Origin: Humibacillus xanthopallidus
Lineage (GTDB): Bacteria > Actinomycetota > Actinomycetes > Actinomycetales > Dermatophilaceae
Direction of reading: 5' to 3'
Length of the DNA stretch: 64,000 nt
NCBI RefSeq assembly: GCF_006716675.1
Contig: NZ_VFPM01000002.1
Span: 1,240,001-1,304,000, forward strand
A program made the translations under genes and the position numbers. The notes beneath the pieces were generated by a model. That model saw only the letters and a program-made list of their open reading frames with translations. It ran no database searches and was not told the DNA's origin. This document shows positions 34,984 to 42,584 of this stretch, in pieces (positions within the stretch are counted from its first letter, which is position 1; every line of letters starts with the position of its first letter).

Positions 34984-36089
34984 CGACGATCGACCGGGTC
35001 GAGACGCGGGCCGTCTCCGTGCGGCTGCACACCCCCTTCGTGACGGCGCTGCGGCGCACCGAGACGACCGACACCGTCGTCGTGACGATCACCGACAGCG
35101 ACGGGCGGGTCGGGCGGGGTGAGGCGCCGCAGGTCTGGCAGGTGACCGGTGAGTCGCTCGCCGGGGCGACGGCGTGCATCGAGACGATGCTCGCGCCCGT
35201 GCTCCTCGGGCACGCCCTCGACGACCGCGCCGACCTCGCCGCCGTCGCCGGCGCCGCCCAGCGGGCCGTCGCGCGCAACTTCGGCGCCAAGGCGGCCGTC
35301 GACGCGGCCCTGCACGACCTCGTCGCCCGGGCGGAGGGCACGAGCGTGGCCGCTCTCCTCTCGGGCCGGCCGGACGGCATACCGGAGCGCCTGACGACCG
35401 ACGTCACCCTGTCGGCGGGCGCGGCGTCGGCACTTGCCGACACGGCTCGCGAGCGCGTCGCCGCCGGCTTCACGACGCTGAAGATGAAGGTCGGCACCGA
35501 CGCGTCGACCGACGTCCAGCGCGTGGCCTCGGTGCGCGACGCCGTCGGTCCGGGCGTCGCCATCCGGCTCGACGCCAACCAGGGCTGGACCCGTGAGGAG
35601 GCCGTGACGGTCATCCGGGCGCTCGAGGTCGCCGACCTCGGCGTCGAGTTCGTCGAGCAGCCGGTCGTCGCCGAGGACGTCGAGGGGCTGGCCTGGGTGC
35701 GTGCGCGGGTCGGCCTGCCGGTGATGGCCGACGAGTCCTGCTACGGGTTCCATGACCTCGAGCGCATCATCCGGCTGGGCGCAGCCGACCTCGTCAACGT
35801 CAAGCTCGCCAAGTGCGGGTCGCTCACGCTCGGGCGCTCGCTGCTGCGCCGCGCCGAGGAGGCCGGGCTGGGCACGATCGTCGGCTCGATGATGGAGAGC
35901 CACATCGGGGTCGGGGCGGCCGCCGCCCTCGTCGCCGCGCAGCCGACGACGCACACCCCCGACCTCGACGCTGCGTGGTGGTCGCTCGCGTCACCGGTCG
36001 AGGGCGGTATCACTTACTCCGGCAACGAGATCCGCATGCCGTCAGGAGCGGGCTCCGGCATCGGGGCGTGGGCGACGCCGGAGGGATAG
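34980..36089 (+). CDS. Dipeptide epimerase-like enolase superfamily enzyme
   Basis: 369 aa. Muconate-lactonising subgroup: the catalytic lysine pair KMK lies in TTLKMKVG, metal ligands are in IRLDANQGW, EFVEQPV and MADES, and the opposite lysine in VNVKLAK. The set and SMMESHIG fit L-Ala-D/L-Glu-type dipeptide epimerases used in murein peptide recycling; o-succinylbenzoate synthase is less likely without other men genes nearby. The GTG start overlaps the upstream stop (GTGA). Its last 76 bases overlap the convergent DUF5995 gene. Confidence 0.88.
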   Translation: MTTIDRVETRAVSVRLHTPFVTALRRTETTDTVVVTITDSDGRVGRGEAPQVWQVTGESLAGATACIETMLAPVLLGHALDDRADLAAVAGAAQRAVARNFGAKAAVDAALHDLVARAEGTSVAALLSGRPDGIPERLTTDVTLSAGAASALADTARERVAAGFTTLKMKVGTDASTDVQRVASVRDAVGPGVAIRLDANQGWTREEAVTVIRALEVADLGVEFVEQPVVAEDVEGLAWVRARVGLPVMADESCYGFHDLERIIRLGAADLVNVKLAKCGSLTLGRSLLRRAEEAGLGTIVGSMMESHIGVGAAAALVAAQPTTHTPDLDAAWWSLASPVEGGITYSGNEIRMPSGAGSGIGAWATPEG

Positions 36090-36802
36090 CCCTCCGCGCG
36101 GTGTCCGGGATGGCGACCGAGCAGGATCACGGTGGCGACCGTGGAGGCACGGGTGCCGAGGTGGGCGGACGCCTCGCGCCGGCTCCCCGGCGGCAGCGCG
36201 AGCAGGTCCATCGCGTCGGTCCAGACCCGGCTGCGCCACGACTCCGCGAGCGCGCCGAAGGTCCACTCGTCGAGTCGCCAGAGGAGGACGTCGAGGGTGC
36301 GGGCTGCGGGAGACCAGCGGTCGACGACCTCGCGCTGCACCTCGTCGGTCGTCGCCTCGATGATCTCGTTGACCCGCTCGTGGTCCTCGTGGCGGGCCGA
36401 GCGGGCAGTCTCGTCGAGGGTGTCCCAGTCGTCGAGGACGTCGACGAGCGCCAGGGCGAGGTCGTGGTTGATGTGGGCGTTGATGCCGAGCATGAGCACT
36501 TGCAGCACGTGGCAGGACGGGTCGGCGCACGCGTCGAAGGCCGACCGCCACACCTCCGGACAGGGGTGCTGCGGCTCAGGCGCCCCGTGGGCGTCGACGG
36601 CCTCGAAGTAGTAGTCGGCGAAGCGTTCGAGCAGGCGGGTCACCCAGGCCCCGTCGTTGAACGCACCGTCGTCGACGGCATCGTGGACCCGCTTGGTCAT
36701 CACGAGGTAGCACTGGGTGAAGGCTCCGCGGCGGTCACCCGCCTCCGCCCAGCCCTCCATGAGGGCGCTGAGGCGTTCCTCGGCGTTCGGGCCGGGCCGC
36801 AT
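36014..36802 (-). CDS. DUF5995 family protein
   Basis: 262 aa, mostly helical, no signal peptide or membrane segment. Conserved-looking parts are CYLVMTKRVHDAV, LGINAHINHDLALAL and the C-terminal RHPGH. The HINHDL segment hints at a metal site, but the function is unknown. The start is ATG 36802, seven bases after TACGAT; an ATG at 36811 overlaps that element. Its TAA stop lies within the 3' end of the epimerase gene, a 76-base convergent overlap. Confidence 0.82.
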   Translation of the reverse strand: MRPGPNAEERLSALMEGWAEAGDRRGAFTQCYLVMTKRVHDAVDDGAFNDGAWVTRLLERFADYYFEAVDAHGAPEPQHPCPEVWRSAFDACADPSCHVLQVLMLGINAHINHDLALALVDVLDDWDTLDETARSARHEDHERVNEIIEATTDEVQREVVDRWSPAARTLDVLLWRLDEWTFGALAESWRSRVWTDAMDLLALPPGSRREASAHLGTRASTVATVILLGRHPGHRAEGYPSGVAHAPMPEPAPDGMRISLPE

Positions 36803-36809
36803 GGTCCGC

Positions 36810-36815
36810 ATCGTA
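36810..36815 (-). promoter_or_regulatory. -10 element TACGAT of the DUF5995 gene (leaderless)
   Basis: Minus-strand TACGAT ends 7 bases before ATG 36802. Confidence 0.5.
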
Positions 36816-36857
36816 GGGCGTCGGGCGGCGCCGGCGTGGGGGTTCGGTGAGGGCGGC

Positions 36858-38636
36858 TCAGTTGCCGACCACGCGCAGGGAGAACGACGCCTCCCCCGGG
36901 CCGGTGACGGTGGTCGATCCGCCGACGGCGCGCAACGACTCGACGACGGCCCTCGTCTCGCCCTCGAGATCGCCGAGGTAGGCGCTCTCGATGCGGTCGA
37001 GGTCGACGAAGAGCACGCCGTTGGCGCGGCTCACGTCGCCGAGAGCGGCCTTGAAGGTGTCGGAGTCGCCGAGGGCGCCACCCTTCTTCACGGCGTCGAC
37101 GTAGGCCGGGTCGGTGGCGAGGTAGACGGTGCCGCCGTCGACGGAGTGCGTGAGGATGCCACCCATCGCCTGGTCGATGCGGTCGACGAGGTCGCCGGCC
37201 CGGGCGCTGTCGCTCGAGACGATCTTGCCCCCCACGACGAAGGAGTCTGCGACGCGAAGATCCTGCTGGGGGAGCGAGAGGGTGAAGGAGCGGCCGAGGA
37301 GCACCTTGAGGTCGTCGGGCAGCGTGACGTCGAGCTCCTTCTCGATCTCGCCGATGACGTCGCCGCCGGTCATGCCGCTCAGGTTCTTCAGCTGCTCCGA
37401 GAGCACCGGCCAGGCCGAGTCGATGGCCCGGTCGGCGCCGGAGACGTGGAGGGCGGCGGCCGTGTCGTCGGGCAGGTCGATGAGCTGCGAGGTGTCGCCC
37501 GGTGCGGCGTTGACAGCCTTGGCGCCTCGCACGACGCCGGCGAGCTCGACGAAGGACGGGTCGAAGCGCAGGGCGGCGGCGACCCGGCCCTGGGCCGCCG
37601 CGGTCGAGGTGCCCGGGGTGCCTGGGGTGCCGAGCGCGCCCGCCCCGAGGTCCTGCAGCTGCTGGGCGCCGTTCGTCATGTCGAACCATGCGGACACGAC
37701 GCCCTGCTCGCCGAGGGCAGCCATGTCGCCGGTGAAGGTGCTGTTGGTGGCCAGGGTGCCCTTGGCGACGGCCGCCATGGTCGAGGCGCCCGTGCCGGGC
37801 GGCATGACGAGGACGTAGCCGTCCTTCGTCTCGATGTCGGCGCCGTCCTTGTCGCAGGCGAAGAGCTTGCCGAGGACCTCCTTGGCCCGGGTCTCGTCGC
37901 GCACCTGCACCGCGAGGGCGACGTTCGGCTTGTCCTCGGTGCCGCCGGGGCGGACCGCGACGCCGGCGCGGTCGCCGAGCCACGGCGCGATGTCCGTGTC
38001 GTAGCGCACGGCCGAGACGCAGCTGTCGGCGGCGTCCTGCGCGACGAGGTCCCAGAGCTTCTGGCGGGGGTCGTCGCCGGTCAGGGTGTCGCGCACCTGC
38101 GGGAGCTTGCCGAGGAAGCGCACCGCGGCGATCTTCTGCCCGGCCGAGGGGTCGATGTCGAGCCTTACGTAGCCATAGGCGTCACCCGGCAGCACGTCGG
38201 CCGGCTGGGCTCCTGCGCCGCTCAGCTGCTGCACGGCGAAGACCGTTCCGCCGCCGAGCAGCAGGGCCGCGGCGACGCCGCCGACGACGAGCCCGGTGCG
38301 GCGCCGTCCGGGGCGCGCTGTGGCAGCACGCTCCTGCGGGTCGGAGAGGCCGACTCCCGTGGCCGCCGCCGCGGCCGACCCTGCCGCCGCCGATGCTGCG
38401 GGCGGCCCGCCGGGGTACGTGTAGCGGGGAAGCTCGGTCGGGCCGCTGACGGGACTGCCGACGGGGCTGCCGATCGGGGTGCCGGTGGGGTGCACGCTCG
38501 GTCCTGACGGTCCTGACGGTCCTGACGGTCCTGACGGTCCTGACGGGCCGGACGCGTGAGGAGCGGGAGCCGGGGGCGGACCTTGGGTGGGGTCCGGGGC
38601 GGGGTCCGGGGTGTGGTCCGGAGTCGGGTCGGTCAT
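36858..38636 (-). CDS. DUF3352 family membrane-anchored protein
   Basis: 592 aa. The start ATG 38636 has GGGGGAGAA upstream. A Pro/Gly/Ser-rich cytosolic region (1-108), with a (GPS)n run encoded by a 9-bp repeat, is followed by one membrane helix (114-135) and a large outer domain of DUF3352 type (ADVLPGDAYGYVRLDIDPSAGQK). Repeated PDPAPDP-type units open the protein. The function of DUF3352 is unknown; it may resemble lipid- or protein-binding cell-surface domains. Confidence 0.85.
   Translation of the reverse strand: MTDPTPDHTPDPAPDPTQGPPPAPAPHASGPSGPSGPSGPSGPSGPSVHPTGTPIGSPVGSPVSGPTELPRYTYPGGPPAASAAAGSAAAAATGVGLSDPQERAATARPGRRRTGLVVGGVAAALLLGGGTVFAVQQLSGAGAQPADVLPGDAYGYVRLDIDPSAGQKIAAVRFLGKLPQVRDTLTGDDPRQKLWDLVAQDAADSCVSAVRYDTDIAPWLGDRAGVAVRPGGTEDKPNVALAVQVRDETRAKEVLGKLFACDKDGADIETKDGYVLVMPPGTGASTMAAVAKGTLATNSTFTGDMAALGEQGVVSAWFDMTNGAQQLQDLGAGALGTPGTPGTSTAAAQGRVAAALRFDPSFVELAGVVRGAKAVNAAPGDTSQLIDLPDDTAAALHVSGADRAIDSAWPVLSEQLKNLSGMTGGDVIGEIEKELDVTLPDDLKVLLGRSFTLSLPQQDLRVADSFVVGGKIVSSDSARAGDLVDRIDQAMGGILTHSVDGGTVYLATDPAYVDAVKKGGALGDSDTFKAALGDVSRANGVLFVDLDRIESAYLGDLEGETRAVVESLRAVGGSTTVTGPGEASFSLRVVGN
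38500..38544 (-). repeat. 9-bp tandem repeat, five perfect copies
   Basis: GGTCCTGAC on the plus strand repeats five times without error, with a degenerate sixth copy after it. In the minus-strand gene it codes (GPS)n in the disordered N-terminus of the DUF3352 protein. Copy number could vary without shifting frame. Confidence 0.92.
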
Positions 38637-38993
38637 GGTCGTTCTCCCCCTGCGCAGTCGGTGCAGCCCGCCACGGTCACGGATGACCGGTGACGCTGTG
38701 GACGATACCTCCGGCCACGGACAGGCGTGGTCGGATCGGACAAGGCTTCGACGCCGCCTACGGCTTCTGTCGTTCCACGGGTCGCTCGTGGGCGACCTCG
38801 ACGGCACCTGCCACGCATACCGCCCGAGTCCGCCACTCCAGCGCGATCCGTGGGTCGCAGCGCCCCCAAACGGCCCGTCGGGCGGCCATGATTGATCCCG
38901 GCCCTCTGGGGGGAGGTCCACCACGCGTCGAGGGGACTCGGGTCGTGCCCGGGTGGGTCCAGCGACCCGAGCAGATCGATCAAGGAGGACAGG
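38637..38993. other. 357-bp intergenic region
   Basis: Between the divergent DUF3352 and DUF6221 genes. I see no tRNA, riboswitch or att-like repeat. It has somewhat lower G+C patches and an AAGGAGGAC ribosome site at its right edge. No convincing promoter for either gene was found. Confidence 0.5.
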
Positions 38994-39326
38994 GTGCCGA
39001 ACACCCAGACGGTGACCGAGTTCCTGTCGGCACGGATCGCCGAGGAGCGCGAGCGCGCCGAGGGCGCCAAGTGGGCCATGGGCCCGTCGTGGTTCGTCGC
39101 CGACCCGGCCAGCCGGGTGGACACCTACGTCGCGTCCCTGGGCCCCGACCGCACCCTGGCCGACCTTGCCGCCAAGCAGTGGCTCGTCGACCGGGTGCGC
39201 GTGCTCGACGACGGCACGGCCGACCAGCGCCGCGCCGGCATGAAGGACGAGGCGGAGTACGCCTGTCTCATCTTCGCCGCGGCCTACGCAGACCATCCGG
39301 ACTACCGCGCCGAGTGGCGCCCCTGA
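38994..39326 (+). CDS. DUF6221 family protein
   Basis: 110 aa from GTG 38994 with AAGGAGGA upstream. The N-terminal VTEFLSARIAEERERAEGA helix and the C-terminal AAAYADHPDYRAEWRP are the recognisable family ends; the family is common in actinobacteria and often found on phage or plasmid-like islands. Function unknown. It overlaps the following Cys-rich small reading frame by 13 bases. Confidence 0.82.
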   Translation: MPNTQTVTEFLSARIAEERERAEGAKWAMGPSWFVADPASRVDTYVASLGPDRTLADLAAKQWLVDRVRVLDDGTADQRRAGMKDEAEYACLIFAAAYADHPDYRAEWRP

Positions 39327-39475
39327 CCGAGACGCGCACGGTCCGGCGCCGGTGCGAGTGGTGCTGCCGGTGCTGGAGATGCCACGGGGCCGACGAGGTC
39401 ATCGCGCGTATGCTGGCCCGGATCGAGGCGCGGACGGCAGTGACCGGCCCGCGCGAGGCGCGCAGGTCGCAGTGA
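39314..39475 (+). CDS. Small Cys-rich protein, hypothetical
   Basis: 53 aa if started at GTG 39314. It contains RRCEWCCRCWRCHGADEV (five Cys within ten residues), then an amphipathic helix IARMLARIEART. It may bind zinc or be a nucleic-acid-binding knuckle. Overlap with DUF6221 and the run of Cys/Trp codons support a real gene, but no homologue is known to me and codon use alone cannot prove it. Confidence 0.5.
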   Translation: MAPLTETRTVRRRCEWCCRCWRCHGADEVIARMLARIEARTAVTGPREARRSQ

Positions 39476-39493
39476 GCAGGTCGGGAGGACCCA

Positions 39494-39739
39494 GTGCGGA
39501 TGAGCCACTTCTGGACCCTCATGGACGACGAGTTCGGCCCGGCGTATGCCGGCTCGCTCGCTCGCGACCATGTGCTCGGCACGCTGCAGCAGCGTACGGC
39601 GCTGCAGGCCATCGCCGACGGGGTGCCACCGCGTGAGGTGTGGGAGGCGCTCTGCGACGACATGGACGTGCCGCCCGAGCGCCGGCTGGGCCGCGACGAC
39701 CGGGTGGCCCGGGGCGCGCAGGGCGGGTCGGCGCGCTAG
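39494..39739 (+). CDS. DUF3046 family protein
   Basis: 81 aa. The N-terminus MRMSHFWTLMDDEFGPAYA matches DUF3046, which is found directly upstream of recA in many actinobacteria. GTG 39494 has GGGAGGA close by; ATG 39500 is a possible alternative. Function unknown; the constant position suggests some link with recA expression or repair. Confidence 0.9.
   Translation: MRMSHFWTLMDDEFGPAYAGSLARDHVLGTLQQRTALQAIADGVPPREVWEALCDDMDVPPERRLGRDDRVARGAQGGSAR
39544..39550 (+). other. Example of the GTATGCC heptamer
   Basis: One of 44 copies of GTATGCC/GGCATAC in the window (see findings). Here it spans the codons for Ala-Tyr-Ala and uses the rare Tyr codon TAT. Confidence 0.9.
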
Positions 39740-39771
39740 CCGGTCCCGGGGTGCGGCGTGTCGCTCCCATG

Positions 39772-39787
39772 TCGAACACCTGTTCGG
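39772..39787. promoter_or_regulatory. LexA (SOS) box of recA
   Basis: TCGAACACCTGTTCGG is a near-perfect match to the actinobacterial/Bacillus-type LexA site CGAACRNRYGTTYG. It lies about 85 bases upstream of the recA -10 element. Confidence 0.88.
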
Positions 39788-39870
39788 TAGTGTCGTCCAC
39801 AGGTCCTGCGCCATCACCCGCATCATCCACAGGCCGTCTCGTGGTTCACCTCGATGTCGGCGCCGGCACC

Positions 39871-39876
39871 TAACGT
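39871..39876 (+). promoter_or_regulatory. -10 element TAACGT of recA
   Basis: TAACGT lies 87 bases before the recA ATG, so recA has a real 5' leader, unlike its leaderless neighbours. The LexA box is well upstream, so a second promoter closer to the box may exist. Confidence 0.5.
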
Positions 39877-39963
39877 CTGACCCGACAGCACATCTCACGA
39901 CGAGGCCGTGCGCGGGTCGAAGGTAGACGACCACCGCGCAGACGGCAGACAGGTGACCACGAC

Positions 39964-41013
39964 ATGGCAGCCATGCAGGAAAAGGACAAGGACAAGGCCC
40001 TCTCCTCGGTGATGGGTCAGATCGAGAAGAGCTACGGCAAGGGTGCCGTGATGCGTCTGGGCGACGACGTTCGGGCACCGATCGAGGTGATCCCCACCGG
40101 GTCGATCGCCCTCGACGTCGCCCTCGGCATCGGTGGCCTGCCGCGGGGGCGCGTCGTCGAGATCTACGGTCCGGAGTCCTCGGGCAAGACGACGGTCGCC
40201 CTCCACGCCGTCGCCAACGCGCAGAAGGCCGGCGGCATCGCGGCGTTCATCGACGCCGAGCACGCCCTCGACCCCGACTACGCCAAGAAGCTCGGTGTCG
40301 ACACCGACGCCCTGCTCGTCTCCCAGCCCGACACGGGGGAGCAGGCACTCGAGATCGCCGACATGCTGATCCGCTCCGGCGCGATCGACATCATCGTCAT
40401 CGACTCCGTCGCCGCACTCGTGCCGCGCGCCGAGATCGAGGGCGAGATGGGCGACAGCCACGTCGGCCTCCAGGCCCGGCTCATGAGCCAGGCCCTGCGC
40501 AAGCTGACCGGCGCCCTCAACAACACGGGCACGACGGCGATCTTCATCAACCAGCTCCGCGAGAAGATCGGCGTGATGTTCGGCTCTCCCGAGACGACGA
40601 CCGGTGGCAAGGCGCTGAAGTTCTACGCGTCCGTGCGTCTCGACGTGCGCCGCATCGAGACCCTCAAGGACGGCACCGAGCCGGTCGGCAACCGCACCCG
40701 CGTCAAGGTCGTCAAGAACAAGGTCTCCCCGCCCTTCAAGCAGGCCGAGTTCGACATCCTCTACGGCCACGGCATCTCGCGCGAGGGCGGCATCATCGAC
40801 ATGGGCGTCGAGCACGGCTTCGTCCGCAAGGCCGGCGCCTGGTACACCTACGACGGCGACCAGCTCGGTCAGGGCAAGGAGAACGCCCGCAACTTCCTCA
40901 AGGACAATCCCGACCTCGCCGACGAGATCGAGAAGAAGGTCAAGGAGAAGCTCGGCGTCGGGCCGCGAGTCGACCAGCCCGCCGAGGTCTCGGACGTGCC
41001 CGTCGACTTCTGA
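39964..41013 (+). CDS. recA: Recombinase RecA
   Basis: 349 aa. Forms filaments on single-stranded DNA, drives strand exchange and triggers LexA cleavage. Walker A is GPESSGKTT (about residue 72-80); [38 protein letters not shown] spans Walker B and loop 1, and the loop 2 region includes [13 protein letters not shown]. No intein. Start ATG 39964 agrees with the family N-terminus. recX follows after two bases. Confidence 0.98.
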   Translation: MAAMQEKDKDKALSSVMGQIEKSYGKGAVMRLGDDVRAPIEVIPTGSIALDVALGIGGLPRGRVVEIYGPESSGKTTVALHAVANAQKAGGIAAFIDAEHALDPDYAKKLGVDTDALLVSQPDTGEQALEIADMLIRSGAIDIIVIDSVAALVPRAEIEGEMGDSHVGLQARLMSQALRKLTGALNNTGTTAIFINQLREKIGVMFGSPETTTGGKALKFYASVRLDVRRIETLKDGTEPVGNRTRVKVVKNKVSPPFKQAEFDILYGHGISREGGIIDMGVEHGFVRKAGAWYTYDGDQLGQGKENARNFLKDNPDLADEIEKKVKEKLGVGPRVDQPAEVSDVPVDF

Positions 41014-41015
41014 CC

Positions 41016-41708
41016 ATGACGGGTGACGACCGCGACGGCCAGCCGGCACGGGCCGCCTCGAGCTCGGATCGCGACCGTGAGGACCGCCTGTCCCGGGCCG
41101 CCGCCGCCCTCGCAGCAGCTGAGGGGATGGTGGCGGCCGCCGGGCCCGGTCCGCGTCGGGCCGGAGGTCGCGATGCAGGGTCTGTCGCACCGCCCCCTGA
41201 CGACCCGGCCGCGCAGAGCCCCGAGGCCGATCCGGAGTCGGTGGCCCGCGCCATCGTGCTGCGCCAGCTGAGCATGGCTCCTCGGAGCCGTGCTCAGCTC
41301 GAGCGGAAGCTGCGTCAGCGCGGGTGTGACGACGACGTGGCGGCGCGGGTCCTCGACCGGATGACGCAGGTGGGCCTGGTCGACGACGAGGCCTACGCCG
41401 AGATGCTCGTGCGGGCCCGGCACGCCGGCAAGGGACTGGCCCGCCGGGCGCTGGCCCACGAGCTGCGCAAGCAGGGGATCGACCAGGACGTGGCCGAGGA
41501 GGCGCTCGGCCAGGTGGGTGCGGGTGACGAGCGGATGCGCGCTGAGCAGCTCGTGCAGAAGCGGATGCGCAGCCTGCACGGTCTGCCTGCCGAGGTGCAG
41601 ACGCGCCGGCTCGCCGGCCTGCTCGCCCGCAAGGGCTACTCCAGCGAGGTGGCGTGGCCGGTCATCCGGGAGGCGGTCGGCGCCGCACCGGAGCACCAGC
41701 GCGACTGA
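41016..41708 (+). CDS. recX: Regulatory protein RecX
   Basis: 230 aa. RecX limits RecA filament growth. After an 80-residue disordered N-terminus come three tandem three-helix repeats (ARAIVLRQLSMAPRSRAQLERKL; VGLVDDEAYAEMLVRAR; LARKGYSSEVAWPVIREA). Two bases separate it from recA, so they are co-transcribed. Confidence 0.94.
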   Translation: MTGDDRDGQPARAASSSDRDREDRLSRAAAALAAAEGMVAAAGPGPRRAGGRDAGSVAPPPDDPAAQSPEADPESVARAIVLRQLSMAPRSRAQLERKLRQRGCDDDVAARVLDRMTQVGLVDDEAYAEMLVRARHAGKGLARRALAHELRKQGIDQDVAEEALGQVGAGDERMRAEQLVQKRMRSLHGLPAEVQTRRLAGLLARKGYSSEVAWPVIREAVGAAPEHQRD

Positions 41709-41724
41709 GGGCCGGAGCATGCGA

Positions 41725-41754
41725 AAGGGTGGGGAGCCGAAGCTCCCCACCCTT
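41725..41754. terminator. Bidirectional hairpin between recX and yceI
   Basis: Perfect 13-bp stem AAGGGTGGGGAGC/GCTCCCCACCCTT with a four-base loop; A and T residues at each foot make it usable from both sides. Confidence 0.88.
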
Positions 41755-41802
41755 GTGGTCTCATCGGCGTCGTGCGCCGCGAGTGCGTCTCGCCGTGGTC
41801 GC

Positions 41803-42408
41803 TCAGGCCTCGGCCGGCACGTTCGCGATGGCCGACACGTCGAACTCGAGCTTGACCTTCTCGCTGACGAGGACGCCACCGGTCTCGAGGGCGGCGTTGA
41901 AGGAGAGGTTCCACTCGGTGCGGTCGATCGTGACCTCACCCTCGAAGCCCACGCGCGTGTTGCCGAAGGGGTCCTTCGCCGAGCCGGTCTCCTCGAAGGG
42001 GATGGTGACGGACTTGGTCACGCCGTTGATCGTGAGGTCGCCGGTGATGTCCCACTCGGAGCCGTCGCGCTCGACGTTCGTCGAGACGAAGGTGATCTGC
42101 GGGTAGTTGGCGATGTCGAAGAAGTCGGGGGTCTTGAGGTGACCATCGCGCTGCTCGTTGCCCGTCGTGACGCTGGCGGCCTCGATGGTGACGGTGACCG
42201 AGGAGTTCGCCGGCGTGGCGGTGTCGACGTGCGCGCTGCCCTCGAACTGGTCGAAGTGGCCGCGGACCTTCGTGACCATCGCGTGGCGGGCCGAGAAGCC
42301 GATGCGGGTGTGGCTGGGGTCGAGGGTGTAGTCGCCGGTGATGTCGGCGACGGCGACGGAGGCGGCCTCGGTGACGGCCTCGTCCTTGGTGCGGTTGAAC
42401 AGACCCAT
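41803..42408 (-). CDS. YceI family protein
   Basis: 201 aa. A lipocalin-like beta-barrel: YTLDPSHTRIGFSARHAMVTKVRG, then GFEGEVTIDRTEWNL. Members bind polyisoprenoid chains or quinone-like molecules. There is no signal peptide; the protein stays in the cytosol. Start ATG 42408 has GAAGGA upstream. The promoter is flanked by two TTGAA-type palindromes, suggesting control by a MarR-like repressor. Confidence 0.92.
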   Translation of the reverse strand: MGLFNRTKDEAVTEAASVAVADITGDYTLDPSHTRIGFSARHAMVTKVRGHFDQFEGSAHVDTATPANSSVTVTIEAASVTTGNEQRDGHLKTPDFFDIANYPQITFVSTNVERDGSEWDITGDLTINGVTKSVTIPFEETGSAKDPFGNTRVGFEGEVTIDRTEWNLSFNAALETGGVLVSEKVKLEFDVSAIANVPAEA

Positions 42409-42432
42409 GATGGATTCCTTCGAGGTAGGTGA

Positions 42433-42444
42433 TTGAACTTTCAA
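42433..42444. promoter_or_regulatory. Palindrome TTGAA-CT-TTCAA upstream of yceI
   Basis: 5-bp arms in an otherwise G+C-rich area, close to the expected transcription start. It resembles MarR-family operators. Confidence 0.6.
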
Positions 42445-42466
42445 CAACTAGGCTGGCACTGCTTCG

Positions 42467-42478
42467 TTGAATTGTCAA
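42467..42478. promoter_or_regulatory. Second TTGA/TCAA palindrome overlapping a TTGACA -35
   Basis: TTGAATTGTCAA has matching TTGA/TCAA ends. On the minus strand its right half is TTGACA, a consensus -35, with CAGCCT 17 bases on as a possible -10. Its centre is 34 bp from the first palindrome, so a repressor on both would cover the promoter. Confidence 0.6.
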
Positions 42479-42584
42479 GCGATGGCGTCAACGACCTCAG
42501 CCTGCCTCGTATTCCTGAACGCCGCCTGTCGAGACCGTGACGGGCAACGGAAGCGTGGCCGCGACGCCGTACTCTTGACGGGCC

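Noticed and set aside
38637..38993. Attachment site or integrated element near DUF6221
   Set aside because: No integrase, tRNA target or flanking repeats were found, and composition does not change.
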